DNA of 64,000 bases from Geosiphon pyriformis (lineage: Eukaryota > Glomeromycota > Glomeromycetes > Archaeosporales > Geosiphonaceae). The translations under genes and the position numbers were made by a program. This document shows, in pieces, positions 46,958 through 60,872 of this stretch; the stretch's first letter is position 1, and each line of letters begins with the position of its first letter. Under the pieces are notes generated by a model. The model did no database searches. It was not told where the DNA came from and saw only the letters and a list, made by a program, of their open reading frames with translations. The stretch is from positions 2,594,261 to 2,658,260 of the forward strand of contig JAAOMT010000128.1 of the NCBI GenBank assembly GCA_016748015.1, in the 5' to 3' direction.

Positions 46958-48416
46958 CTATTTAAGTCTAATATTATTATTAATAATATCAAATTTTTTG
47001 AAGTTAAGATATAAATTAAAATAGTAAAAAGCTTAGATTATAATAATTGTTTTCAATTTTGTAGTAAAATAATTTTATTTTGTTAGTTTTAATATTCTAT
47101 TAATATAAGTAATTATTTTTTTATTGTTATTGTTATTTAATTGAAATAAAATAACAATAAAAACTGTATATAAAATATTAGTAACTAGTTAAAATTTTTT
47201 ATTAAAATCTAAATAAGTCAAGATTAATGTAGTTGTTAATTTTTTTTAAAAATATTAAAAATATTTTGTTGTTTTAAAATTTATTGGTATTTAATATTTT
47301 TGTTAATTAGATAATTAAGTGGTTTGACAATTTCTGAAAATTTTTTAATAAAATTTTTATAATAAGATATTAATTTTGTAAAATTTTTTTAATTTGATAA
47401 TATTTTAAGAAATTTTAAAATTCTTGATATATTAATTTTTAATTTCATTTTTATTAATAATATAATCAAGAAAAACCAAACTTGTTTTTTTGAAGTAATA
47501 TTTTTTAATGTTTAATTTTAATTTTGTTTTTTACAATTATTAAAAAACTTTTTATAAATAAACTAAATAAGTTTTAAAAGATAGCAAATAAATATTAGTG
47601 TTATTAAAATAAACGATTATTAATTTTTATAAAAATTTAGCATAAATAACTTTTATAAAAATTTAGCATAAATAATATTCATAAATTATTAAAATATTAT
47701 TGATGTATTACATAATTCAAAAAATATTATAATTTTTTTCTTAAATTATAAAAACTGTTTTTAAAAAGTTTTTAAAATCTATTATAACTTTTTAATATTT
47801 ATTTTTAAATCTAATATTAAAAAATATTTAAACTTTTTAATATTAAACCAAATTAGTTTTTTTAAAATCATTGTTGTTTTTGATAAACATGTTTATATAT
47901 TTTGTAATAAGCTATTTAAGTTGTTTTTGTTGCTGTGGTTTTAATTGTTTTATGTTAATTCGAGATAACTTTTTAATAACATAATAATTTTTAGTAGTAA
48001 AAATTAAATTAAATTTTAGAAATAAATATTCAATAATTGCTGTAAAATTTAAAACTTTTTATAATAATTCTTGTTAAAAAATATTACTATAAATAATTCT
48101 GATTTTAAATTGTTTAATTAATATAATAAAACAGTTGTTAAAATTGTAAAAATAATATTGAATTTTTTAATTCTTTTAAACAAATAAAAATTATAAATTA
48201 TTTAATTAAACCAAATTTTTGGGTTTTTTTATTTTTGTTAAGTTTATTTCGATTATTAACTAATTGCAATCTTAAAATATTTATTAAAAATAAAAAAAAC
48301 TTCTTTTTTTTTTATGTTTCAAATTCTCTAAAGAACATATTTTTTCAGAAAAAAAGTTTTTTTTATTTTTTTTGTTATATTTTTTTAATATTTCTTTAAC
48401 TAATAACTCTTTTGTT
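46958..48416. other. AT-rich stretch between Ty3-A copy 2 and LINE-3
   Basis: About 1.46 kb without recognisable coding sequence. It includes a perfect-looking 26-bp tandem duplication at about 47625-47676 (unit TTTTATAAAAATTTAGCATA, then AATAAC/T). It may contain the LINE-3 5' untranslated region at its right end. Confidence 0.5.
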
Positions 48417-48539
48417 ATGAAATTAAAAACTGCTTCAAGTAGTAGTATGTCTAAAAAAAAGCATTTAAAGAGACTTTTTATGATTCTGTTGGTGGCTTTT
48501 TTTTTCAAAAAAAGAAGATTATTCTCAATAATATTTTTA

Positions 48540-49202
48540 TGAGTTGGAGTAATAAACTAACAAATAACAAAAAAGAAAAAATTATATAGTGATAAAATAT
48601 ATTAAAAAAAATTTAACTTCAAAAAGTGAAATAAATAAGTATAAATTTAATATACAAGATCAGTCTCATAAAATATTTTAGTTACTATTCTTTTCAAAGA
48701 ATAACCAAAAAATCTGAAGATAGAAAAATAGTCTATACTATTAACAAATAATAAAACACTAATATAATTCTATGTCTTATATTAGCACTTTTAAAATTTA
48801 ATATCAGGTATTAAATATACTTTTCAATCATGTTTTATTCAATAATCTTCAAATGTTACAATTATATAAGTCAAAAAAAAAAATAAGTAAATACCAACAA
48901 ATAATTTTTTATTTTAAGATCTTCAAATACTTAAAAATAAGCAATATAAGAAGAATTGAGATAATAGTTGTTATTTTATTTCTTTTATTTCTTATATTTG
49001 ATTATGTTATTTTACAGTTAAGAGATTTATTGTTTATATAGTTATTGAAAGTAGTCAATAACCAAATCAATAATCAGATTAATAATTAAGTTATTGATTA
49101 AGTCAAAAATTATTATTTAAAAATAGAATGGCTAATTATATAATATTAATAGTTAATATATGCAATAATTAATAAAAATTATGAATTTTAACTATAATAT
49201 TA
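48540..49202 (-). repeat. Ty3-B 3' LTR (left)
   Basis: About 663 bp, alignable end to end with 55022-55714. It has short length differences and many transitions. The inner edge is set next to the polypurine tract. Confidence 0.75.
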
Positions 49203-49362
49203 TTCTTTTTAAAAAGATTAAGCTCTGGCAAAATTAAACTATTTATGAAATAATCTAATTAAAAGATTTTATCTAACTCATAACTAGTTTGTTGAAGTTT
49301 TTTGTGAATAAAATATATAATACCTAAAATAAAATAAGGTTTGTATTCAAAAGATCAAATTT

Positions 49363-52300
49363 TTATATAAAAGTTCTGGCTCTTTTAGCAATAATTAAAA
49401 TTCTTGGGACATCTAATTGCATAATGTCCAAAATTTTTACTTGTATCTCTAAAATTGTTTTCTTTATAAGTTTTATGTCTTCTATAATTTTATCAAGATG
49501 ATTATAGAGCTTTAGTTGTCTTCTATATAATAAGTTTTTGTCTATGAACAAGATTTTTTTAATTGTTTTTCCAATTGTAATGGAAGATATAAGTATTGCT
49601 GCTGTTATGCTTTTTAGCAAATACTTATCTATTTTGTTACTAATTCTTTCTCTTTTAGTAGTGGCTCTTTTTAGTCTAATAATAGTATAAGTTCTACTGT
49701 TATCAATTATAATGATCTGTTTTTTAATGATCAAAATAGTATTTGAATAATTTTTAATCCAATATTTATAAAAAGTATTTTGAATATTTTAATTTAGGAA
49801 ATAATTGTTTATATTGATTGAAAATATCTTTGTTTTGAGAATAATGCATTTATTTATATCTGATTTTTACTAATTATTTGGATTAGTATTATTACAACAG
49901 ATACCAATTAAGTTATTTGTAATATTTCTTAAATTGCATACTATAAATAAAATAATTATTAAAAATTGTTCCATATTGATCTTATAAAATATAAGAACTA
50001 TTATTCAAAACTTGGTTGATTATAAAAAGTTTTTTTTATCAATTAAAGAATTTATTATTATAGACATTGTTTCTGTCTGAATGGTATTCTAAAACTAAGT
50101 TATCAATATTTAAAGAAAATATTTTATAGATCTTTTTCTTTTTAAGCTTTTTTTAAAACTGTTTTATTTTTTTAAAAACAATTATTTGTGCTTTTACCAA
50201 CAAGTTAAAAATAGTATCAAGTTTTTTTTGTAAAATGTTTTTATAATTTTCTATTGTAATTTTTTCAAAGAATATTGTTTTAATGTTAATTTTTATTAGT
50301 AGTGTTGTTATTTGTCTATAGAGCAGATAAAAAAGTTTGTGACATATTTCTATTTTTTTACAAAGTTTTTCAATTAATGTATTAAGAAAAGTTTTTTCTT
50401 TATTAAATAAAAGTTTTTTAAGACAATCATGACAACAAATAATATTTTTATAAATAAAATTGGCAATAGAGACTGTTATTTAATTTGGAGTAACTTTTGC
50501 TTTTATTTACTTTGTAAAATAATTAATAGCTGTAATAATATATCTGTTGTTATTTGGAGTTATTGTTAAAAATCCAACAATATTTATATTAATTTTGTTA
50601 AAGAATTGGCCAATAATAATTGGATGAGTATCTTCTTTTTGATTGGGTTTTTTTCTTTTTTGGCAGATATTATAGGTTTTAATATATTTAACAATGTCTT
50701 TTTTCAAAGTAAGCCAATAATAGTGAGCTAGAGTTTTCTGAATATTTTTAGTCTTTTTAAAGTGTTTAGCTAAAAAATCAGTATACATGTTGTAGATTAC
50801 AATTTTTTATTTTTTAAATCTGATGACTTTCTAAGGATAATTAGAATTTTTTTTATTTCTTTTGTAGAATTGGTTTTGACAAATCAAATAAAAATTTAAT
50901 TGTTTTTGCAAATGTTTTTTTTATTATTGAGTATAGTCTGATAAGTATTGTCTTTTATTCAAAAATTTTATTAAAACAGAGTAATTGTTTAAGTTCATAA
51001 TTATATTTGTTTTAAAAAGAAGTTACTAATAATTAAGTTGGTTTGGTTTAAAAAGATTGTATTATCATTTGATAGTAAGTTTAGAGAAAACATCAACATT
51101 TTGATAGTAAGCTCTTTTACAATATTGTATATTATAATCAAATTCATTTAGATGAAGTATTTAGCAAATTATTTATTTGTATTTCAGCTTTTTTTTTATA
51201 TAGCTAAATCAAAGCTTGATAATCTATTACTACCAAAAATTTGGCACTAAGAAGATATTTATTCTAATAATTGGTAACTTATACTACTGCTAGATATTTC
51301 TGTTTAATAATTGAGTAGTTTTATTCTGTTGAGGAAAGTGGTTGGTTGGCATAAGCTATAATATGCTCTTTATTATTTTTATTTTTTTGGGAGAAAACAG
51401 CACCAAATTTAAAGCCAAATGTATTAATATGAAGGATAAAAAGTTGGTTTAGATTAGATTATATAAGAATTGGTTCAATAATTAGTTTTTTTTTAAGGTT
51501 TCAAAAACTTTTTGTTGATGTATGCTTCAGTAATAATTGAGAGTTTTTTTGAATAATTAATTAAGATAAAACAAAGTTTTTTTTGATTGATTCAAATACT
51601 TTATCTATAAAACATTAAAAGATAAAAAGAGTATTGATGAAACCAAAAGACATAACTGTAAATTTATATGTATCATATTTGGTAATAAAAACAGTTTTTT
51701 TTCTGCTTTCTAGATCCATCTTTACTTGTCAAAATCTAGCAGTTAGATTAATAGTTAAGAAAAAAACAGCACTATTGAATTGATTTAATATTGCATTAAT
51801 CTTAAAAATATGTATATATCTCTTTTAGTAATGGTATTTAATTGGCAGTAGTTGACACAAAAGCATAGAATTCTATTTTTTTTGGATATTACTACAACTA
51901 AAAAAGCCCATTTGCTCTTGGTTTTTTGTATAAATCTAAGATTTTTCATCCAGTTTATTTTTTTTTGATAAATTTGTTATTGTATTAATTGAATTAATAA
52001 GACTTTAAATAGATAGAATAAGTTTTTTTAATAGTAATAATATGTTGTATTACATAAATATATCTAGAAATATTATCTTCTTTTGAAATAACTAGGCTGT
52101 TTTTAACTAACAAATATTTAATTTTTCTTTTTTTTTCTTTTAAAAAGATTTTTTTTTGTTCTATAACTAGTGATTAAATTTTAGGTGATTTATTTTCAAA
52201 AAAATTTTGTATTTTTTATTTTTTCTCTTGGTATTAAGCTGATTAGTTTTTAATCTTTGTAATAGATTAAGCAAGACTTGTATTTATTATTAGAAGAATT

Positions 52301-52952
52301 CAATAGTTTATTGCATTAGCAATAGACATAAGAATTATATTACTAATAACTGTATTTGGCTTTTTTGCCAGACTTTTTGTCAAAGATTTTTTTAAAGATA
52401 TTATAGTAAAACCAGCAGATTAGTTTGTAATTTATAATGATTTCTTTTTTGTCAGCTTTAATATTGTCTAGTAACTTGTTATTGTTGATAAAAATAATAT
52501 AAACAAGTTTGACAGTTTTTTTTTGTTTTTTTTCATTACTTTTTTCATTATTTGATTTATCTGATTGTTTTTTTCTGGGCTTTGCTTGTGTACTAAAGAA
52601 GTTGTTTAATAATAACACTTAACTATAATAGACTTTTTACCATATTTAATAGTTAATTTACATAATTTATAATCAAATAAAGCTTTGGTTTTTTTAAGCC
52701 ATTTATTGCCAATAATTATAGTATATTTCTTGGTTTTAGATACTTTCTTATTAGTTTTAATGCTAATACTATTAATGTGAATAGGAACAGCTTTGACAAT
52801 ACCCAGATTTTTTTTTTATCTCTATGTACATTAGTCATAGAACAAATTAAAGATTCATCAATTTTTTTACCAATAGCTTCAAAGAAATATTTGGCAATAA
52901 TATTAACAAATAATTTACTATCTAGAATCAGATCAATAAAATAACTAGCCAT
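49363..52952 (-). pseudogene. Ty3-B pol relic (protease, RT, integrase)
   Basis: On the minus strand: an aspartic-protease-like stretch at 52716-52952 (DLILDSKLFVNIIAKYF; the LDS core is kept), a reverse transcriptase core near 51640-51930 (RILCFCVNYCQLNTITKRD), and the integrase H2C2 finger plus core start at 50507-50788 (YIKTYNICQKRKKPNQ, then IDIVGPL-like NIVGFLTITPNNNRYI). An unplaced Lys/Arg-rich frame lies at 49363-49734. The catalytic Asp expected in the integrase start reads Asn. Multiple stops; non-functional. Confidence 0.78.
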
Positions 52953-55021
52953 TTGGGCTTTGTAAATTAAAAAAATAACATTGCTATTGTTAATAAATCT
53001 AGTTTGATAAAAGCATTTGATGATTTTTGGTGTTTTTTTTTTGAAATTAAGGATTGTAAATTTTTTTTTTAAACTGTAAATAGGTTATTAATTAGCCAAA
53101 AGTAATATGTATAAAAGTTTCCATAAGATTTTTGACAACAGAATAGAATTCAAATTTTTGTATAATTTTTGGGGATTTTAATTTTAGAGAATTTTTAAAA
53201 ACTTTAGTTTTTAATGATTTATTGTTATTGATAATTAATATAGAAGCTTTATTAAAATCTAAGACAAAATTAATCTTGACTTTTATTTTATTTTTTGTTA
53301 AATCAGAAAGATTGATTGTCAGTTTATTTATATTATGATTATTATCAATTAGATTAAAAGGATAAAAAAGATTTTTTTTTAATTGGCTTGTATTTTCATT
53401 TTTTGGAAATATACCTATTAGTTTAAAAACTAATAAACAGTGACTTTAACTAAAAAATTTTTTCTAAAAAAATTAATGTTAACATAATTAAGTCTTTAAT
53501 TAAGAATATTATTGTTATTAAGTCTGTTATTTTAAGTATTATTGTTTCTAAAAGCTAAAAAAGAAAATGAAAAATTATTACAATTTCTTGAAAAATGTTT
53601 AGTTAATTCATAATAATAGCATACAAGTAAACCATAATTTTGCTGTCTTTAATAAAAAAATTACTAAAACTAATTAAAGTATAATTCAAATCTGAATTTT
53701 TGTTGTTGTTAATTATCTTTAACTGCTTATGCCAAAAACTTTAATAGTCAGACAAAATTAACTGTAAATCTGTTTATTAATTGTTCATTTAAATCTTAAG
53801 TCTAAGTAACAAAAAAAGTAATAGCCATTTGAAAAGCAGAAGCCAAAATAAAAGCAGAAGCAAAAACTGGTAAAGTGAATTTCAGATGTATTTTTTGATT
53901 GTTTTCTATTTTCTGAACAAGTTTAATAGTCATATTCATTATGAAATTATCTTTTAGAGCCAAAAGAGGCCAAAAAACATATGAAAAATCAGTTTCTAAT
54001 TCTTTTGTAAAAAAATAAATTTTTTGTTCTTCTGTTTAATTTTTTCTAAAGTTTACTTACTTGATTAATTTTCTGATTGCTTTAACATATTCAATTACAA
54101 TTTTACCAGAATTTTAAATTTTTTTTTAGTTATATATATTATTTAAAAATTAAAATAAGAGTTTTGAATTTGTTTTTAAACCAAATAATAAAGAAGATAT
54201 TGTCTTTTTTAATATTTACTGGTGTCTATTTAATAATTCTTTGCTGAACATTAGTATTGGTTTTTTGTAAAAACCAAGTAGCAAAAAAGTCTTAAAGATA
54301 TCTATCAACAATTTGAAACTTGTAATTAGCATCATATTAGTTGGCTGTGACTGTTTTTTCAAAGTTGTCTAATTATTTAATTGAATCTTATATATTACTT
54401 CTGAATAATGGTAGTAAAATATTGTTTCTTTGCCTTAAAACAGTTTGTATATCTTAAAAGGCAGCCAAAATGTTTGTTTGTATGGAGTCAACAGCCATTG
54501 GTTTAAAAGCAGCTGTTTGTATAGAATGATCTAATTCATTTGAAAAGAAATTAAAAATAGAAACAGTTTAATAATTTTTTTTTCTGTTTTAAAAAGAGTT
54601 TTAGCTAACTAATAGACAGCAATCCAAATATAAACTTAGTAATTTAGATATTCAAAATCAAGGAGTTGTTATTCAAAAATTGTTGAGTATAAGAGCTAAT
54701 TGATATTGTTGTTTTTTTTTTCAAGAGCTTCTTTAAAGTAAACTTAATTAAAGAAATAGATTGTATAGGCTATATAAATTTTAGCTAAATGTTTATTTAG
54801 GAACCAATTCCAAAAATCTTGGAATTGTTTATTGAATTGTTTTTTAATAAAAAAACAAATTAAACAGAAGAACAAAGAATTGAGTTCAATAAAATCTAGA
54901 TTATTTCTGTTGTGTGCTGTAAAATATTCTTCTAATTGTTATAGCAGGTATAAATAATCACTCATATAATAAAAATAAAGTAAATTTTGACAACCTTACA
55001 AAAAACATTACTTTTATATTA

Positions 55022-55714
55022 TAAGTTAAAGTAACAAGTTAATAGATAACAAGAGAGAACAAAATTGTATAATAATGGAATGGATCAAAAAAAATTTAAC
55101 TTCAAAAAGCAAATTGAATAAGTATAAATTTAATGTACAAGATCAGTTTCATAAAATATCTCAATCACTATTCTTTTCAAAGAATAACCAGAAAATTTGA
55201 AGGTAGAGGAATAGTCTATATTGTTAAGATATGATAACATACTGATATAATTCTATGTCTTATATTGGTGTTCTTAAAATTTGATATCAAATATTAGATG
55301 TATTTTTTAGTTATATTTTATTTAATAATTTTCAAATATTACAATTATACAAGTCAGAAAAAAGGTAGGTAAATGCCAATAAGTAATCTTTTATTTCAAA
55401 ATATTTAAATACTTGAAAGTAAAAAAAAAAATAAGCAATATAAAAAAGATTAAAATAATAGTTGTTATTTTATGTCTTTTATTTCTTATATTCTATTATG
55501 TTATTCTATAGTTAAAAAACTTATTGCTTATATAGCTATTAAAGGTAATTAATAATCAGATCAATAATCAAATTAATAATCAGATCAATGATCAAATTAT
55601 TAATCAAGTTAATAATTACTATCTAAAAATAGGGTGGCTAATTATATAATATTAGTGGCTAATACATATAATAATAATTAATAAAAACTATAAGTTTTAA
55701 CTATAATAATATCA
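55022..55714 (-). repeat. Ty3-B 5' LTR (right)
   Basis: About 693 bp. It includes a short internal expansion of ATCARATYAATAATCA-like units near 55550-55610 that is shorter in the left LTR. The LINE-3 frame resumes immediately after it. Confidence 0.75.
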
Positions 55715-57569
55715 AGCATTTTGGTAATAAAAAAGATATTTTTTTGGTCAAATCTGACTTTAGTAATAGTATGTCTTTAAATATAAATAGTAAATCTAGT
55801 AATAATAAAGACAGTAAATTTATGACTGATATTAGTAATAAGTTTTTTCTTGATTCAGTTGCTACTACTTTTAAAACCAATAGAATAATTTTTAGTATAA
55901 TTTGTGGCTTTCTCTTTAGTTCTTTTGATTTCAATATAGAAAAAAAAAATGGATCTCTCTTATCTCCTCTTAATATTTTATTAAACAGAAAATAGATTAA
56001 TCTTAAAATTGTAAAAATTTTAATAAAAGTGTCTGTTAGGAAATTTTTTGTCTTAAATATTAATCTTTTAGCTATAAAAAACAAATTAATAATAATAAAA
56101 ATTCAACTTATCAAGAAAATTTTTTCATTAATTAATAATTTTGGAAGAGTTATTGCTCCCTTAAAATTTGAAAAAATCATTAAATCTATATTTATATCAA
56201 AAGAGAGTATGAAAAAAGCCACATTATTGGCTAAAAAAAAAAAATTATCATAAACAAAAATCTCAAAAAACAAAAAATGCATTCAGATTAAACTATAATA
56301 ATTAAAAAAATTTTCATAAACATGTTAAAAAAATAATTGTTATCATAGTAGCCAAGTGTGATTAAATAATATTAATTAAAATACAACTTATTAAACTGTA
56401 ACAAAAAACTATAATAGAATTTGCTAAATCAAGTTAAGCTAATATATTAACTTTTTAGTAGTTATTTTTAATTGAAAAAGATTCAGTATATATAATCAAG
56501 ACTGTAAAAAATTGTGATACTTAAATGTTAAAAAATTAGTTTAGAATATTTCTGTTTATTTTATCTGTAAAAATAATTGCTCATAATTTTAATACTTTGT
56601 TAAAAAAGACTGGTAAAAAAATATGTATTATTAATTAGTTATTTAAAACTAATAATAAAATTTGCTGTACTGTAATTGGTTTTAGTACTAAGAAGAATCT
56701 AAAATCTGCTTTTTGTATTAAGCCTGTTTTTGGTAATAAAAAGCTCTTTTGGGCTAGATTAAATTGGGTTTATTGTAAAAAATATGAGCATTTTGAATAT
56801 TTGATTTTAGAGTATAATATTTCTGGTGCTTTTGTTTATTTTTCTTTTAAAACTTATAAAAAAGTTGTATTAGATAAGAATTATCTTCAATTAACCAGAT
56901 TATACATGAAATAAAACATTTTTATTTCTTGTTCTGCTGTTATTGATAGCAAATTATAAGCACAAGTGGTTTTATTTATTGTTTTTTTTAATAGTATTGG
57001 CATTAGTTTTAGATCTAGATTATTTTTTTTAGTACTTTATATGTTGATGAAAGTCTTTTTTTATTCAAAACAATTTGTCTATTGGTGTTTATTTGGTCTT
57101 ATTAGAATGTTTTTTAGAGTTTTTGGCTGATTAAATGTTTAGTATTATGTAAAAACTAAGCAATTTAAATTTAATGCTCCTAATATCTGTTTTTCAATTT
57201 TTTCCTTCAACTGCTTTTGTAATATTGAATTTAAAAGTAAATTTAGACATGATTTTAAATAATTTATTAGTATTATCTCTTTTTTTTTTCAATTGCAAAA
57301 ATGAAATATTAAATTTGGATTTAAGTAGCTCAAAAATTTTAACCATTAAGATAAATGGCTTGAAATTAAAAATAGTTGCTTTTAAAATCTTTATAAGTTT
57401 AATTTTAAAGAGATTAAATTAGTTGTGGATTAGTTTAAGTCTTTTACTATATATTTTATCTTAATAAGCAATTTTTTTTGAAAAATTGCTATATATAATA
57501 TTAAAGATATGAACAATTTGGCTAAACAAAAGAACATTATTAAGTAGCATAATAATTTTATTAATTTAT

Positions 57570-60500
57570 TTCTTTTTTGACTGAAACAAAACTAAAAAAA
57601 CAACACAGATCTTGGATAAAAAACAAATTTTCTGACTTAAAAATATTTGTGACTGGTTTAGATTTTAGTTACTTGGGTTTTAATATGACAATATTAATAG
57701 ATAATATGCTCATTTATCATATTTATAAAGTTTTTGAGATTCCAAATTATCTACTCTTAATTTGTTTTTTATTTGGCAATAAAGTTTTAATAATAATTTT
57801 GGGCTTTTATGCTAGTATATTATTTGGTATGTAATTTGATTAAATATCTAAGATAAACTCTTTTATTGTTAAGACAATTAATTCAAGTTTTTATATAATA
57901 CTAGGAGGTAATTTCAATAAAAATAATTTAAAAAGAAGTGTAAGTTTTAAGAAATTTTTGAATTTGGATTTGTACAATTTTCTGTTAAGTAACTTATTTG
58001 TCAAAATTCTAATGTAAAGCAATTTAAGAAATATAAAAAAAACTATTGACTGTGTTTTTGTTAATGAACATTTTTTAACAATTGTAGTTAAATAAAAAAT
58101 CAGTAATGTGTTTGCTTTTTTAAATACTAATTATTTGGCTGTTGTAGTTTTTATCAGTTTAAATAGTCTTTTAAACAAATATTTGGATACAGTCTAAAGG
58201 TATGCCAATAAAAATTGATGAAAGTTTAATTTTAAAAATATTGATAATACAAAGTGGGCTTAATTTAAAAAATGCTTGTCAAAAAAGATATCTTGTATGC
58301 TCTTTAAGTTTTAAAATGCAAAAAAACATAGTAATTTAGACATAATATAAAATTTTCTAAGAATAATAAAAGTCAAGTTGATGGATAAAATTTTCTTTAA
58401 AAATTGGTTCAAAAATTTTGGTAATTTTAAAAACAAGCAGTCTTCTCAATTCCACAAATTAAAAATTTTAATTTTAAAAATTGTTAGAGTTTTTTCTTCA
58501 AAAAATACTGTTAAGTTTAATTGCTTTAAGTAAGTTTGATTAAGATTGAATATTAGTAATTTTATTGGATTGTTTTCTTTAATCAAAAATGAGACAAAAA
58601 ATAAAGAGATTTTCCTTTATTTATTAAAAGTTAAGAAAAAGTATTGGGTGTTTAAATATCAAGAATTTAAAACTATAAAGACAACTGTAATTAAGAGTGC
58701 TATTGATAGAAAAATAAAAAACTTTTGTACAAACAAAAGTTATATAATTTGAAATATTTTAGAGAGACTTTTTCAAAAAATAGTTTTAAATTATTTGGTG
58801 ATTAATAAAAAGTTGATTTTAAAACCTAAAATAGTAAAAAATTAGATTAGAAAGAGATTGATATCTGAGATAATATCACTTCTTTGGTTTTAGCAATATA
58901 TGTTCTTAAATTATATTAAAAATAAAACATTTTTTAAGGTTATAAAACCAATTAGCTTGAAGTTGTTAACTTAAATAATAAAAAATTTACCTAATAATAA
59001 GACTATTGACTTGTTTGGTATTTTAAATAAGTTGTGGAAGCATTGTGGTTTTGAAATCAGAGATTGTCTCTTGGTCTTATTGAATTGTTGTCTAAATATT
59101 AGTATAGTTCTTATCTTATAAAAAAAAGCTTGGGTTTCTATAATTCTAAAGTCTTATAATTGAAATAATATATTAATTAATACTAAACCAATAGTATTGA
59201 TTGAAACATTCAGAAAAATTCTGTCAAAGATTTTTTCAGACTGAATTTCTTTTGTATGTAGCAAATCTGGTGTTCTTTATAAAAATAATTTTTTGGTATT
59301 AAAAAATACATCAATTTAATTTTTAATATTTATAATAAGCTTAATTGTTAAAAATATTTTGGAAAAAACAGAAAATTGTAGTTGGTTTTATAAAATGTGT
59401 ACAAAGTATATGATTTGGTTGGCTAATATTATTTAAAAAACAGCTTAAGATGCATCAAAATATGTAAGCAATTTATTAATTTTTTTGGTAACATATATTA
59501 AAATCAAATTAATAAAGTAATAACTAATTTTGGTCTTTTGAAAAGTTATTGTGTACTTTAATAGTTTGAATCAAGACAAAGTTTTTTTATCTCTTTTTTG
59601 AAGAATTTTTTATAATTTTTTTTATGTGAAGTTAAAAGACATAAACATTTGTGTAATTACTAAATTAATATAAAGTTTGTAATTAAGTCTGGCAGAATAG
59701 AAAACACAAAAAGAAAAACTTCTTTTTTGTAGCTAGAACTTTTGTTGATAATACTATTTGAATAAAAAATAATCAGACTTCAATACAGTACATTTTAAAT
59801 ATTACCAGTAAGTTTTTTAAGATCAATAATATTTTAATTAATAATGACAAACAGTGATTATTCTTATTAACTAGAAAGTTAAAAATACTTATTTAGAAAT
59901 TAATAGATGTCTTATATTAATTACAAAAAAAGATGAATTATACTGTTACTTAAGAATTTTTTTTTACCAAAAATTTATTTAAGTCTAGTTTGGTCAAGAT
60001 TTATTTAGATATTAGGTTTTTTGTAAATGTGGTTTTAAAAAAAACAATTTGAGATAAACAGTTTTACTACTTGGTTTTTATTGTTTTATAACTTATAGTT
60101 AGTTATTATATACAGTTTAGTTTTGTTTTAATTAATGTTTGCTATAAATGAGATGTGTTAATTAAAAAAAGTTTGAGGTCAAAGACTAAATTGCCTAGAG
60201 ATTTTCTTAATAAAGTTTTATATTATCTGTTGTTATATGGCTTAAAATTTTTTAAACAGTTGCAGACTAAAAATAAAGTGACTTTAATTATTTTGTTTAC
60301 AAATTCTAAAAGTATTCTCAACTATCTTTTTGATTATTATTTTTTGGATCTGCAGACTTTGGGTTGGACTTTGGCAGTATCTTGTTAGATTAAAAGTCAG
60401 TTTTATAAACAAGTATTTTACAGTCCAAGCAAGTTTTATTCTTTTTTGGTTTATGATTACATCTAGTTTTTTGGATAAGTTAGAATTTGTTATTAAGGAT

Positions 60501-60872
60501 AAAATAAATATTTTGGGTTTAATGTCTTATAATGTCTTGAATTTAGATGATTTTGGTTTAATTTAAGACTTATTATATAAGGTTTGAGCTAATGCTTTTG
60601 ATATATACACAAATGACTTATTTAAAAGTTTAAGTTTATCAAAAGTGGTTAAAAAAGTAGTTGTTTATTTTTTAAATGTGAATATAAGTATAGGTATTGA
60701 AGTTTTTAGAATAGTATTCTTTACAATAAATAAACTACAGATTGTTATTTTGGCTCTGGAATGTGTGTTTTTTTTCAACACAGTAGTTTTATATTTAAAC
60801 AGCCAAATGGCTATTAATGTATATACTTTAAAACTTGTTTTGTTTAGGCTAAACTTTTGCAACTGGTTTTAA
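57570..60872 (+). pseudogene. LINE-3 ORF2 relic
   Basis: The endonuclease start at 57577-57834 (TETKLKKQHRSWI, then GLDFSYLGFNMTILI) keeps the Glu expected in the ETK motif. RT pieces are spread over 58.5-60.1 kb. The post-RT segment at 60155-60388 reads LPRDFLNKVLYYLLLYGLKF. RNase H is at 60645-60872 (NKLQIVILALECV). Stops and shifts break every frame. Confidence 0.78.

Larger units (their letters stand above)
48540..55714 (-). mobile_element. Ty3-B: complete decayed Ty3/Gypsy LTR retrotransposon
   Basis: Two direct LTRs (48540-49202 and 55022-55714) flank a 5.8-kb interior carrying, on the minus strand, protease, reverse transcriptase and integrase in Ty3 order. The left LTR begins TGAGTTGGAG, the right one TAAGTTAAAG (TG to TA by transition). 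The left ends ATATTA, the right ATATCA. A pyrimidine run (TTCTTTTT) next to the left LTR fits the polypurine tract of a minus-strand element. It is inserted in LINE-3 ORF1. The target duplication is not clear after decay. Confidence 0.8.
48417..57420 (+). pseudogene. LINE-3 ORF1-like relic (two parts)
   Basis: Part 1 is 48417-48539; part 2 begins at 55715. Conserved blocks: FVLNINLLAIKNKL with IKIQLIKKIFS (56029 onward), the RNA-binding region near 56540-56720, and a zinc knuckle near 56780-56825 reading YCKKYEHFEYLILEY. In the knuckle one Cys, the His and the last Cys are Tyr. Later sequence to 57420 is weakly conserved. Interrupted by stops and by the Ty3-B insertion. Confidence 0.7.

Noticed and set aside
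49363-49734. Possible envelope-like ORF 3' of integrase in Ty3-B
   Set aside because: Lys/Arg/Ile-rich, with no transmembrane or cysteine pattern to support an envelope protein; treated as decayed element sequence.
55701-56084. 127-codon minus frame
   Set aside because: Mirror image of the LINE-3 ORF1 relic, which has clear family resemblance on the + strand.
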